Assembly (NCBI GenBank): GCA_903875575.1
Contig: CAIQWJ010000073.1
Location: forward strand, 1 to 64,000
DNA from: an uncultured Acidobacteriia bacterium
GTDB lineage: Bacteria; Acidobacteriota; Terriglobia; Bryobacterales; Bryobacteraceae
DNA: 64,000 nt
Direction: 5' to 3'
A program made the translations under genes and the position numbers. Positions within the stretch are counted from its first letter, which is position 1. Each line of letters starts with the position of its first letter. The notes beneath the pieces were generated by a model. It was given only the letters and a program-made list of their open reading frames with translations, was not told the origin of the DNA and did no database searches. Positions 45,542 through 53,049 of this stretch are shown here, one piece after another.

Positions 45542-46564
45542 CTAAGCCTGCGGGATGCCGACTTCTTTGTTCTTCTTGAGGAACGTCATCATCTTGCGGA
45601 GTTCCGCGCCGACCTGCTCGATCTGCTGACCCTGCTGGGCATCGCGCATCGCCAGGAACTTCTTGCGGCCGCCGGTTTTGTTTTCCGCGATCCAGTTGCG
45701 GGCGAATTCGCCGGACTGAATTTCGGAGAGGATCTTCTTCATCTCGGCGCGGGTGGCGTCATTGATGATGCGCGGGCCGCTGACGTAATCGCCATATTCC
45801 GCGGTATCGGAAACGGAGAAGCGCATGTAGCTCAGGCCGCCCTCATAGATGAGGTCGACAATCAGCTTCAGTTCATGCAGGCATTCGAAGTAGGCGATTT
45901 CGGGAGCGTAGCCCGCTTCCACCAGCGTCTGGAAACCGGCGCAGATGAGTTCCGCGGCACCGCCGCAGAGCACTGCCTGTTCGCCGAACAGATCGCTTTC
46001 CGTCTCTTCACGGAAGCTGGTTTCAATGACGCCGGCGCGCATGCAGCCGAGGCCCGTGGCGTATGCCAGTGCGTTTTCGAGAGCGTGGCCGCTGGCATCC
46101 TGATAGATGGCGACGAGAGCGGGGACGCCCGAACCTTCGGTGAAGACTTCGCGAACGCGATGGCCGGGGGCTTTGGGCGCGATCATCGACACGTCGATAT
46201 CGGCGGGCGGCGTGATGGCCTTGAAGTGAACGCTGAAACCGTGGGCAAACATCAGGGTCTTGCCGGCCTTGAGGTTGGGGGCGATTTCGTTTTCGTAGAT
46301 ATCGGACTGGAGATGATCCTGAACGAGGACCATGATCACGTCGGCTGCCTTGGTGGCTTCCGCGGCGGTCATGACCGTGAGGCCGGCGGCGGTTGCCTTG
46401 GCGCGGCTCTTGCTCTCTGCCGGCAGGCCAACGACTACGTCGAGACCCGAATCGCGCAGGTTGAGCGCGTGCGCATGGCCCTGGCTGCCGTAGCCGATGA
46501 TGGCGATCTTTTTGCCCTTGAGGGGCTCGATGTTTCCGTCTTTTTCGTAGAAGCGTCTTGGCAT
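45542..46564 (-). CDS. ilvC: Ketol-acid reductoisomerase
   Basis: This 340-residue class I enzyme makes 2,3-dihydroxy-isovalerate and -methylvalerate, the second step of valine and isoleucine synthesis. The Rossmann motif [19 protein letters not shown] is near residue 21, and the C-terminal knotted domain has [19 protein letters not shown] and [29 protein letters not shown], with the metal-binding acidic residues. NADPH is expected by family but not proven here. It follows ilvN in the same operon. Confidence 0.97.
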   Translation of the reverse strand: MPRRFYEKDGNIEPLKGKKIAIIGYGSQGHAHALNLRDSGLDVVVGLPAESKSRAKATAAGLTVMTAAEATKAADVIMVLVQDHLQSDIYENEIAPNLKAGKTLMFAHGFSVHFKAITPPADIDVSMIAPKAPGHRVREVFTEGSGVPALVAIYQDASGHALENALAYATGLGCMRAGVIETSFREETESDLFGEQAVLCGGAAELICAGFQTLVEAGYAPEIAYFECLHELKLIVDLIYEGGLSYMRFSVSDTAEYGDYVSGPRIINDATRAEMKKILSEIQSGEFARNWIAENKTGGRKKFLAMRDAQQGQQIEQVGAELRKMMTFLKKNKEVGIPQA

Positions 46565-46656
46565 TTGGAGATCTTTGTCCTTAAAGAAATTTGTGTAAAG
46601 AGTGAATAGCGCTAGTCGCTCCCTTGCGGTCGCGGCTCTCTAACTTTTGATCCGAA

Positions 46657-47187
46657 TCAGGCGACTGCCACACCGGCACCGGTGGGCACTGGTGGCTGCA
46701 ATCGAAGCTTTTTCGTTTCGAGCGACATGGCTACAGCGCCGGAACGCGAAACGTCGCTTTCACCGTAGCTGCGCATGACATCGATAAACTCGTCGAGCTT
46801 TTCCGTTACGCCGGTCGCTTCCAGCACGAAGCCTTCGAGCGATGAATCGATCACGCGCGCCTGGAAGATTTCCGCTTCCTTCAGCACGGCGGTGCGATGT
46901 TCCTGCGTACACTTGACGCGCAGCAGGACCATTTCGCGAATGACGGAAGGCGATTCCGTCATGTCAGTGGCCTGGAGTACGTTGACGAGTTTGCTCATCT
47001 GTTTGATGACCTGGGTGCGAAGGCGCTCTTCCACGTCGACCGTGATGGTCATGCGGGAAAGTTCGGGGTCCTGCGTTTTCGCGACTGTGAGGCCCTCGAT
47101 GTTGTAGCCACGCGCGGAGAGTACGCCGGTGACACGCAGCAGGGCTCCCGGCTTGTTCTCAAGAAGAATGGAAATTGTTTGCAGCAT
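46657..47187 (-). CDS. ilvN: Acetolactate synthase small (regulatory) subunit
   Basis: This 176-residue protein carries an N-terminal ACT domain (MLQTISILLENKPGALLRVTG, ARGYNIEGLTVAKTQDPELSRMT) and a C-terminal ALS small-subunit domain (FVLEATGVTEKLDEFIDVMRSYG). It binds valine and gives feedback control to IlvB. The ATG before LQTISIL is chosen since the family starts there; an ATG eight codons earlier, ten bases after ilvB, is also possible. It lies between ilvB and ilvC. Confidence 0.95.
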   Translation of the reverse strand: MLQTISILLENKPGALLRVTGVLSARGYNIEGLTVAKTQDPELSRMTITVDVEERLRTQVIKQMSKLVNVLQATDMTESPSVIREMVLLRVKCTQEHRTAVLKEAEIFQARVIDSSLEGFVLEATGVTEKLDEFIDVMRSYGESDVSRSGAVAMSLETKKLRLQPPVPTGAGVAVA

Positions 47188-47221
47188 TATTTTCTCTTTC
47201 TTTGGCTTCATGCGCTACGGG

Positions 47222-48994
47222 TTAATCGGCCGCCACGGGCTCAACGGGCCCCAGGACCATTTCGTAAACCGCGCCGCCGGCGGGCACCATCGGATAGACA
47301 TTTTCCATGGGCGCCACTTTGACGTTGAGCAGGTACGGGCCGGGCGTTTTGAACGCCGTTTCGAGGGCTTCGGCGAGTTGCTCCGGCTTATCGATGGTGC
47401 GACCGGTAAAGCCGTACGCACCGGCCAACTGCACCACATCCGGAAAACATTCCAGCGCGACGGAACTCAGCCTGTTGTTGTAGAACAGCGTCTGCCACTG
47501 GCGAACCATGCCGAGGCAACCGTTGTTCATCACGATGATCTTGATGGGCAGGCTGTGTGCCGCGATGGTGGAGAGTTCCGGAATCGACATCTGGAAGCCG
47601 CCATCGCCGCAGATCGCTATGACCAGTTTGTCCGGGCGGGCGAACTGCGCGCCGATCGCGGAAGGCACGCCGAAGCCCATGGAACCGAGACCGCCGGAAT
47701 TCACCCAGAGGCGCGGCTCGTTGAAGCGGATCAACTGGGCGGCCCACATCTGGTGCTGACCCACGTCCGAAGTGACGACGGCCTGACCGCCGGAGAAGCG
47801 ATCGATTTCATCCATCAAATGCTGGGGACGGATGACGTTCGGATCATGGCGGCGATCATAAGGATGCTCTTCCGCCCAACCGCGAACTTTCTGCCACCAT
47901 GCGACGCGGGCGGGGGCGTGCGCCTCACGCATTTCGGGCGCAAACTCCTGCACTGCTTTGTTGAGCTTCTGGAGAACGTGCTTGACGTCGCCGACGATCG
48001 GAATATCGGGATTGCGATTCTTGCCGACTTCGGCCGGATCGATATCGACATGGATGACGCGGGCGTGTTTGGCGAAGGAGCCAAGCTGGCCGGTGACGCG
48101 ATCATCGAAACGAGTGCCGAGCGCGATGAGGAGATCGCATTCGGTCATGCCCATGTTGGCGGCATAGCTGCCGTGCATACCGGGCATGCTGACGAAATTC
48201 GGATGGGAGGAAGAGAGTCCGCCGAGAGCCATCAGGGTGCAGACGGCGGGCATGTCGACGAGTTCCACGAGTTCAGTGAGTTCGGCCGAGGCCGCTCCGG
48301 CGAGAATGCCGCCACCCGCATATACAAAAGGACGTTCGGCTTCCCAGATCAACTGGGCGGCGCGACGGATCTGGCCGGCGTGGCCTTCGGTGAAGACCTT
48401 GTAGCCAGGGAGGTGGATGGAATCGACGGGCACGTAGTGACCCATGGCCTGAAAGACATCCTTGGGGATATCGACCAGGACGGGGCCGGGGCGGCCACTG
48501 GAGGCGAGATAGAAGGCCTCATGCACGATGCGCGGGAGTTCGGCGACGTTGCGCACCATGAAGTTGTGCTTGGTGGCGGGGCGGGTGATGCCGAAGGTGT
48601 CGGCTTCCTGGAAGGCGTCGCTGCCGATCAGCTTGGAGTGGACCTGACCGGTGATGGCGACGAGGGGGATGGAATCCATCAGAGCGTCGACGAGGCCGGT
48701 GACGAGATTGGTGGCGCCGGGGCCGGAGGTGGCACAGCAGACGCCGGTCTTGCCGGTGGCGCGCGCGTAACCGGCTGCGGCGAAGGCGGCGTTCTCTTCG
48801 TGGCGTACCAGAATGTGCTTGATGTGGGAATCGTAAAGCGCGTCGTAGAACGGCAGCGTTACGCCACCGGGGTAGCCGAAGAAGATATCGACGCCTTCGC
48901 GCTGGAGGCATTCGAGCAGCATCTCGGCACCGGACATGAGACGGCCGGCGTCGCCTGCGGGGGTCTTGCTTTGCGCCACGTTTGGAGTTGGCAT
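47222..48994 (-). CDS. ilvB: Acetolactate synthase large (catalytic) subunit
   Basis: This 590-residue thiamine-diphosphate enzyme makes acetolactate and acetohydroxybutyrate. The N-terminal domain has FGYPGGVTLPFYDAL and HEENAAFAAAGYARATGKTGVC with the catalytic Glu of HEENA, then GPGATNLVTG. The C-terminal domain has the ThDP motif GDGGFQMSIPELSTIAAHSLPIKIIVMNN, read around residues 460-490. The start ATG has an AGGAG site. It is the first structural gene of the ilvBNC operon, with a regulatory leader in front. Confidence 0.97.
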   Translation of the reverse strand: MPTPNVAQSKTPAGDAGRLMSGAEMLLECLQREGVDIFFGYPGGVTLPFYDALYDSHIKHILVRHEENAAFAAAGYARATGKTGVCCATSGPGATNLVTGLVDALMDSIPLVAITGQVHSKLIGSDAFQEADTFGITRPATKHNFMVRNVAELPRIVHEAFYLASSGRPGPVLVDIPKDVFQAMGHYVPVDSIHLPGYKVFTEGHAGQIRRAAQLIWEAERPFVYAGGGILAGAASAELTELVELVDMPAVCTLMALGGLSSSHPNFVSMPGMHGSYAANMGMTECDLLIALGTRFDDRVTGQLGSFAKHARVIHVDIDPAEVGKNRNPDIPIVGDVKHVLQKLNKAVQEFAPEMREAHAPARVAWWQKVRGWAEEHPYDRRHDPNVIRPQHLMDEIDRFSGGQAVVTSDVGQHQMWAAQLIRFNEPRLWVNSGGLGSMGFGVPSAIGAQFARPDKLVIAICGDGGFQMSIPELSTIAAHSLPIKIIVMNNGCLGMVRQWQTLFYNNRLSSVALECFPDVVQLAGAYGFTGRTIDKPEQLAEALETAFKTPGPYLLNVKVAPMENVYPMVPAGGAVYEMVLGPVEPVAAD

Positions 48995-49064
48995 AGTAAC
49001 TGATTGCTCCTGATTCTTTAAAAACTAATATCTGGGTGTCTTTTTATGTGATGGCAAAAAAGAA

Positions 49065-49131
49065 AGGCCATCGGCTGGGCTCGACTGCACCCCGCTGATG
49101 GCCTCGGAAGTTTTTGACTTAGCCGAAAGCC
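49065..49131 (-). promoter_or_regulatory. ilv attenuator: antiterminator arm and intrinsic terminator
   Basis: On the minus strand, AGGCCATCAGC and GCCGATGGCCT pair (eight pairs, one mismatch, two pairs) and are followed by TTTCTTTTTT, an intrinsic terminator about 70 bases before ilvB. A second arm, GGCTTTCGG at 49131-49123 just after the stop codon of the leader peptide, can pair with CCGAGGCC at 49107-49100, which includes part of the terminator's 5' arm. The two folds exclude each other. A ribosome stalled in the leader would free the antiterminator arm; a ribosome at the stop codon would cover it and let the terminator form. Confidence 0.8.
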
Positions 49132-49218
49132 TCAGACGGGGCCGGATACGACGACCACGGTAATGCTGACTACAGGTGTGGTCAGGGTAATGAGGCGGGC
49201 TGAGAAGCTGTACGGCAT
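49132..49218 (-). CDS. ilv leader peptide (ivbL-like), 28 residues
   Basis: A 28-codon frame begins at an ATG with a GGAGGT site eight bases before it. The peptide is dominated by branched-chain residues and threonine: LITLTTPVVSIT at 9-20, four consecutive valines at 21-24 and a last Val at 28. In total seven Val, two Ile, two Leu and four Thr. That composition, the position before ilvB and the hairpins after it are those of an ilv attenuation peptide such as E. coli ivbL. An upstream ATG five codons earlier is in frame but inside the ribosome site. Its only role would be as a sensor of charged tRNA-Val, -Ile and -Leu. Confidence 0.8.
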   Translation of the reverse strand: MPYSFSARLITLTTPVVSITVVVVSGPV

Positions 49219-49307
49219 TGCCAGAACCTCCATTTTAGAACGGAAAGGATTGGAAATGCAAGTTCGGTTGAGTATAAATATTTGTTATGGGAGAGCCAAA
49301 CCTTTTG

Positions 49308-49331
49308 CCACAGATGAACACAGATGAACAG
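49308..49331. repeat. CACAGATGAA tandem intergenic repeat
   Basis: CACAGATGAA occurs twice in tandem (CCACAGATGAACACAGATGA and on). This phrase is familiar from intergenic regions of many planctomycetes, verrucomicrobia and acidobacteria; its function is unknown. It lies in a G/T-rich stretch upstream of the ilv leader. Confidence 0.6.
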
Positions 49332-49746
49332 GGATTTTGGGGTTTTGGTGGCTTTTCGGTGGGTTTTGGTGGCTTTCGGTGGCTTATCGATTTTTGTTAA
49401 AGTGTTGATTCCATGTGGCTTTTTGGCTTCGTTCCGCGTTTTTTTGTTTTCGGCTGTACGGTTGGCTGTTTCGGTGCGGGCGGAGGGCGTCGAACCCGAT
49501 TCCCGGGTCGCCTCGGGTTGTTTGCCGGGTTTTCCTGGGTTATTCCCGGGTAGGGCTGAATTGCTAAGTGGTTTATTTTCGGTATGTTCCGGGGATCTAG
49601 TTGTCCCCGCGTTTTTTTGGGGGTTTTGGGGCTCGTGCGCGGGGGGAGGGTGGTGGAGGGCGGAAATAAGGTTGCCAGAGGTTGCCATATCATGAGTTTT
49701 ATCATGGCGGGTCGGCGGAATATATGGATGTTTATGATTCTATTGG
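49332..49746. other. G/T-rich non-coding stretch with short tandem repeats
   Basis: This region has strong strand bias with G and T on the plus strand. Its first 55 bases are made of GGTGGCTTTTCGG-type units. Near 49619-49660 there are five runs of G that could form a quadruplex (GGGGG TTTT GGGG and GGGGGG A GGG). Frames through it give low-complexity peptides rich in Lys, Thr, Pro or Gly with no recognisable domain. I see no gene. Confidence 0.6.
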
Positions 49747-50321
49747 TTAAAATCGACAGTAACGGAATTTGGGGAAGCCGGATTTCTCGCAGAGGCGCAG
49801 AGATCCGCAGGGGGACGCAGAGAAAGGCCTTTTTTGGTTAGAATCTGGGCATCTGGGTGCCCGTCGCGCGGAAATGTATCGCAGCCAACTGAGTTGTGCG
49901 AGCAAGCTCGATATCAGGGACTCCATTTGGGAGACATCCAACTCACCTTTGAGCCAGGCGTCGTCTGCCGAACGCAACGCAGCGTAATAAGGGTCCCTGT
50001 CGCCAACGATCAACTCAGGTATGTTCTTCTCTTCGGCGGGAGTGCCGGGACGGCGGCAAATTCTGGTGGGGTGTGATCGGCGCCATCCAGGAGCACTTTT
50101 CCATCCCGGAAGTGACCGGCGCACCGATAGATCTGGTTGACGGCCAGCCTTTGAAGTTCAAGGAGGAGTTCTGGTCCTACGAGCTGACCCGGGGTCCAGG
50201 TGGTTGCCTTGTGAAATATGAACTCCGCCTGAATAACGCCATTTCGCGTCTCCAAACGGAGCTTTTCGTCATTGTCCAGGTAGGCGACACCCTTAGGAAC
50301 AAATTGTGGTTGAATGGTCAC
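49747..50321 (-). pseudogene. Fic family gene, catalytic core deleted
   Basis: The first part (103 codons from a GTG) reads LRLETRNGVIQAEFIFHK, LLLELQRLAVNQIYRCAGHF and DGADHTPPEFAAVP, which is the region before the Fic core. In another frame the second part reads PGTPAEEKNIPELIVGDRDP and YYAALRSADDAWLKGELDVS then QMESLISSLLAQL, which is the end of Fic proteins. The 60-70 codons that should lie between, including the HPFxDGNGR AMP-transfer motif, are gone, and the join near 50050 shifts the frame. No stop follows the second part until a repeat is entered. The product could not be an AMP transferase. Confidence 0.75.
49786..49827. repeat. CGCAGAGG-type intergenic repeat
   Basis: Four spaced copies of CGCAG(A/G)G occur (CTCGCAGAGGCGCAGAGATC, then CCGCAGGGGGACGCAGAG). 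This repeat is known from the intergenic DNA of many unrelated bacteria. Here it lies at the 3' end of the broken Fic gene. Confidence 0.6.
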
Positions 50322-50502
50322 GCTCGAAGCGTAGAGAATCTACGGTTTGATCAATGTCACTCTTGGTGATTCGACTATTCTCCAAGTGGGTGTTCCCGTA
50401 GGCGAAGCTACGGACCTGGCGGGCCCTCTCCTCATCTGGAAAGCCTTTTTCCTGCCTGTACTTGCGTGCCATATCCAGCAGGTAATCTAAATGGTCAGAC
50501 AT
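50293..50502 (-). CDS. Small protein preceding Fic, antitoxin-like
   Basis: This 69-residue protein begins MSDHLDYLLDMARKYRQEKG, with an AAAGGAGG ribosome site four bases before the ATG, one of the strongest in the window. It holds RSFAYGNTHLENSRIT. Small genes with FAYGNTxxEN are found directly upstream of this type of fic gene, and the segment resembles the inhibitory (S/T)xxxE(G/N) motif of Fic antitoxins, although Asn replaces the Ser/Thr. The gene overlaps the fic start by 29 bases. It is intact while its partner is broken. Confidence 0.65.
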   Translation of the reverse strand: MSDHLDYLLDMARKYRQEKGFPDEERARQVRSFAYGNTHLENSRITKSDIDQTVDSLRFERDHSTTICS

Positions 50503-50564
50503 GCGGCCTCCTTTCTTCTCTTCGTTTCTTATATAGATGTTGAGCATACTAGTATCGTTGCAGG

Positions 50565-50580
50565 ATTGCAATGCTGCAAT
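50565..50580. promoter_or_regulatory. Inverted repeat, possible operator
   Basis: ATTGCA and TGCAAT flank ATGC, a perfect 6-4-6 palindrome about 60 bases before the Fic-associated small gene, in the region that also contains the 3' flank of the XRE antitoxin gene. It could be an operator for the small gene; no protein is assigned. Confidence 0.35.
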
Positions 50581-50716
50581 TTTGCGACCAAAATATGGCG
50601 GAGATGTTTTGGGCTAAGGCCGTTGCGCCACAATCGGAATGGATTACACAAGGCATACCGTCGAGAGTCGGCGCCTGGTCCACATCGGCGAAGTCATATT
50701 CGTGCGGAGTGCACGA

Positions 50717-51007
50717 CTACCGGCTGACGCCCTGCGGTTCGAAGGTGATGCGGCGCCGGGTTCCGGTCGCGACGGCGAGACGCTCCAGAGTCTGGGTTGA
50801 AGGGCGGGTGCGACCGCCTTCCAGTCGCGCTACTACGGATTGAGTGGTGGCCATGCGCTCCGCGAGCTGATGCTGTGTCAGGCCCGCTGCGACGCGGGCG
50901 TGGATGACGGCGCGGGCTACCTCAAATTCGGGTGCAAGGGCCTTGTGCGCTTCACGGTATTCTTTTTTCTTCATCCACTTCAGGTGAAGATCGTTTACTT
51001 TGGTCAT
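50717..51007 (-). CDS. XRE-family antitoxin
   Basis: This 96-residue protein has an N-terminal helix and a C-terminal helix-turn-helix: RAVIHARVAAGLTQHQLAER, MATTQSVVARLEGGRTRPST and QTLERLAVATGTRRRITFEP. It matches the antitoxins of RelE/HigB-type pairs with toxin first. A GGAG sequence precedes the ATG, and the ATG overlaps the toxin stop as ATGA. The toxin upstream is broken, so this is a survivor. Confidence 0.85.
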   Translation of the reverse strand: MTKVNDLHLKWMKKKEYREAHKALAPEFEVARAVIHARVAAGLTQHQLAERMATTQSVVARLEGGRTRPSTQTLERLAVATGTRRRITFEPQGVSR

Positions 51008-51200
51008 TTTGAAATCTCCTTTACCCGTTTCAGGGCCAGTTCGATCTCGCGATCCGGAGTCTTCTGACTTAAAAGACACGCGCGCGATCTGGCCGCGTCG
51101 TGCGGCTCGGCGGCTGTTCCTGAATCGTTTGGCGACGCCCGCCGCGTCCCGTGCGCTTCTGGGTCTTCTTGATGAAGGCACGGGCGACGATCACTCATGG
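51004..51200 (-). pseudogene. Broken RelE/HigB-type toxin
   Basis: Directly upstream of the antitoxin the end of a toxin can be read: SQKTPDREIELALKRVKEIS and a TGA that overlaps the antitoxin ATG. About 90 bases further up another frame gives VIVARAFIKKTQK, which is the segment that should directly precede TPDREIELA. The intervening DNA looks like an insertion or a shifted duplicate, and the N-terminal part of the toxin cannot be found. It is inactive. Confidence 0.6.
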
Positions 51201-51555
51201 AAATCATCTCTTCGATTATTACCCCCATCCGCCGTGTAGTGCTCAGTGGCGTTGGAGCCGATTTCATTCGGCGGACGTCGAGGTGTAGCGGGCCACGGAG
51301 AATGGCGGTTATCGTTGGCTGCGCGAGCTCGGGTGTGGTAAGTGGCTCGTTTTCAAGGGACTGGTGCGATTGGCAAAAGCGGGTCGGGAGGGGGGTACAT
51401 CCGGCATTTTGGGTAAGCGGTTGTGGAATGAGTCGGATAGCGGCAAAACGGAGGATTGGGGAAGATGACGGAAGGGCGAAATTTGGGCTTGACGGGGGAC
51501 ATCCGGCAAACTACTATCGTAAGTAGTTGGAAACGAATGGGTTTTTGAGGGAAGG

Positions 51556-51864
51556 GTTGGAAGCGGTACCCCGATGAGAAGGGGATTGAAACTTTGACGC
51601 GAAAAAGCGTGTGGAACTCGGGACCTTCGATGTTGGAAGCGGTACCCCGATGAGAAGGGGATTGAAACATTCGAGGCAGCTTCACACGCAATTCGGGCAA
51701 CCTGCATGTTGGAAGCGGTACCCCGATGAGAAGGGGATTGAAACATTCGAGGCAGCTTCACACGCAATTCGGGCAACCTGCATGTTGGAAGCGGTACCCC
51801 GATGAGAAGGGGATTGAAACTAAGTTCCATCATCGCGGGAACTCCCACTAAAGCAAGGTTGGAA
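51556..51864. CRISPR. Four-repeat CRISPR array, no cas genes nearby
   Basis: Four identical 37-base repeats start at 51556, 51632, 51708 and 51784. Each begins GTTGGAAGCGGTACCCC and ends AAGGGGATTGAAAC, with a CCCC/GGGG stem. The three spacers are each 39 bases, and spacers 2 and 3 are identical. After repeat 4 there are 37 more bases and then GTTGGAA (51858-51864), the first seven bases of the repeat, so a fifth repeat seems to have been cut. The ATTGAAAC end suggests transcription on the plus strand and a leader upstream; an ACTACT/AGTAGT hairpin lies at 51512-51529. No cas gene is in this window. Confidence 0.95.
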
Positions 51865-52066
51865 TCTGCCCGATATCGCAGGTCGGGGCATTCAGCGCCG
51901 AAAGGCGGGCAACTGAATCTTCACGAGAAGTGTTGCCCGACATATCCAGCACTGATGTCAACGCCTTGCGGACCCAGGCGCCTTTCGAAATTTGACCCCG
52001 CTGAGCGGCCTTATCAATCCGGGCATTGAGTTCGGCTGGGATGAGAACCTGGAGACGGTGACTCAT
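51848..52066 (-). CDS. Ribbon-helix-helix antitoxin, 3' end probably lost
   Basis: This 72-residue protein begins MSHRLQVLIPAELNARIDKA, followed by ISKGAWVRKALTSVL, the ribbon-helix-helix pattern of VapB-like antitoxins, and then VARLSALNAPTCDI. In relatives the chain continues after DI with a helix like xxMLAEIExGR. Here it changes to GQIPTLL and stops, and the changed codons are the complement of the CRISPR repeat start. No PIN toxin follows; the array lies in its place. The antitoxin may still bind DNA. Confidence 0.65.
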   Translation of the reverse strand: MSHRLQVLIPAELNARIDKAAQRGQISKGAWVRKALTSVLDMSGNTSREDSVARLSALNAPTCDIGQIPTLL

Positions 52067-52123
52067 ATGAGTACGGTAGCAAATGCGCGGCTGGAGTGGC
52101 TGGTGGTGGACCGCTGGTTCAGG

Positions 52124-52665
52124 TTCTTGCTTTTGGAACCCGGCCATCGCCGCAACGCATCCCCGGTTGCCGGAGACTTCAACCCGGAATCCATCACACA
52201 AAGCGGAATGCGATTGCCAGTTAGTGAAACCTATTGAAAATTCCCGAAAACTCGTATTGCTTTTGCGCGACGCCACTGCACGAAGACCCGGATCTTGTTG
52301 ACCCCTCCGGGCAGGCAGAATCCCGGCTGACGGACCACATCGAAAGGCGAGTCACAATGGGATTCGCCTGCGCCCAGTCTGCAACCAGCCTCGCGTCGCT
52401 CAGCGAGAAGACTTCCGGCTTGACGTCATTCAGTCCGATCATGGGGCAGATTCCAATTCGCGCGCGGATGCCATTATCCAGCATTTGCGCCACCGCGCCG
52501 TTCACGGCTGTCATTGCATGAGGGCCCATCGCCAGCGGGTCGGCCGCGCCGCCGTAATCCATCGTCATCAGGTTGACGACTGCTACTTTCACGCCGTGCG
52601 ACATGGCGCTGTTCAAAAGAGCGATGCCGCCCTGCGTTAAGCCGTTGGTTGCCACCGGAAGCGTG
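52124..52665. repeat. Partial duplicate of the GH18-like gene region, copy A
   Basis: This 540-base stretch is a direct repeat of 53647-54180, with scattered substitutions and small gaps. It covers the 3' half of the GH18-like gene and about 95 bases beyond its stop. The homology breaks just after CCACCGGAAGCGT on both sides. The two copies flank a nucleotidyltransferase/HepT-like pair. Confidence 0.85.
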
Positions 52666-52680
52666 GTAATCGCCGCATTG
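52221..52680 (-). pseudogene. Truncated duplicate of GH18-like gene
   Basis: Only the C-terminal 150 or so codons remain, from VATNGLTQGGIALLNS onward to the stop (EFSGIFNRFH). They are about 95 percent identical to the intact copy 1.5 kb away, with changes such as HGVKVAV for HGVRVAV. The upstream codons (LNAAITTL) are unrelated and there is no signal peptide, so the copy is not expected to be exported or active. The catalytic DxDxE is in the missing half. Confidence 0.85.
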
Positions 52681-52749
52681 AGTTTCCACGGCGGATTTGA
52701 TTGGTGTCCGTATCGAATGGGATAATAGTTATGGAACTGGCCGGAGAAT

Positions 52750-53049
52750 ATGCACGCGTCCACAATCATCACCACACTGCGTGAACATGAAGGGGAACTG
52801 CGCTCGGTCGGGGTTGAACACCTCTCATTGTTTGGCTCCTGGGCGCGGGGCACCGCTGTCCCGACGGCATCGGACATCGATCTTATTGCCGATTTCGACC
52901 CCGGACGCGAATATTCATTGCTGGACCGAGTGCGGCTGGAGAACCGCCTCGCCACCATCCTGGGGACCAAAGTGGACCTTGTGCCCGCGCGAGCGCTGAA
53001 GGATGGAATTCGCGAACGCGCCGTTCGCGAGGCACTCCGTGCCTTTTAG
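52750..53049 (+). CDS. MNT-domain nucleotidyltransferase (antitoxin of MNT/HepT pair)
   Basis: This 99-residue protein is a minimal nucleotidyltransferase: LFGSWARG followed by SDIDLIADFD gives the GSxARGxxxxxSDxDL motif with both metal-binding aspartates. MNT proteins of this size modify (AMPylate) their HepT partner to silence it. It overlaps the next gene by 11 bases. It lies between the two copies of the GH18-like region. Confidence 0.88.
   Translation: MHASTIITTLREHEGELRSVGVEHLSLFGSWARGTAVPTASDIDLIADFDPGREYSLLDRVRLENRLATILGTKVDLVPARALKDGIRERAVREALRAF

Noticed and set aside
47129-49003. A 624-codon plus-strand frame opposite ilvB and ilvN
   Set aside because: It is the mirror of two clear genes; the peptide is rich in Arg, Gly and Asp with no domain, as expected for antisense of G/C-rich codons.
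49182-49688. A 168-codon Lys/Thr/Pro-rich minus-strand frame
   Set aside because: It runs through tandem intergenic repeats and the ilv leader in another frame and has no domain or ribosome site.
51309-51848. A minus-strand frame encoding repeated NPLLIGVPLPT units
   Set aside because: The peptide repeats are the translation of the CRISPR repeats and spacers, not a protein.
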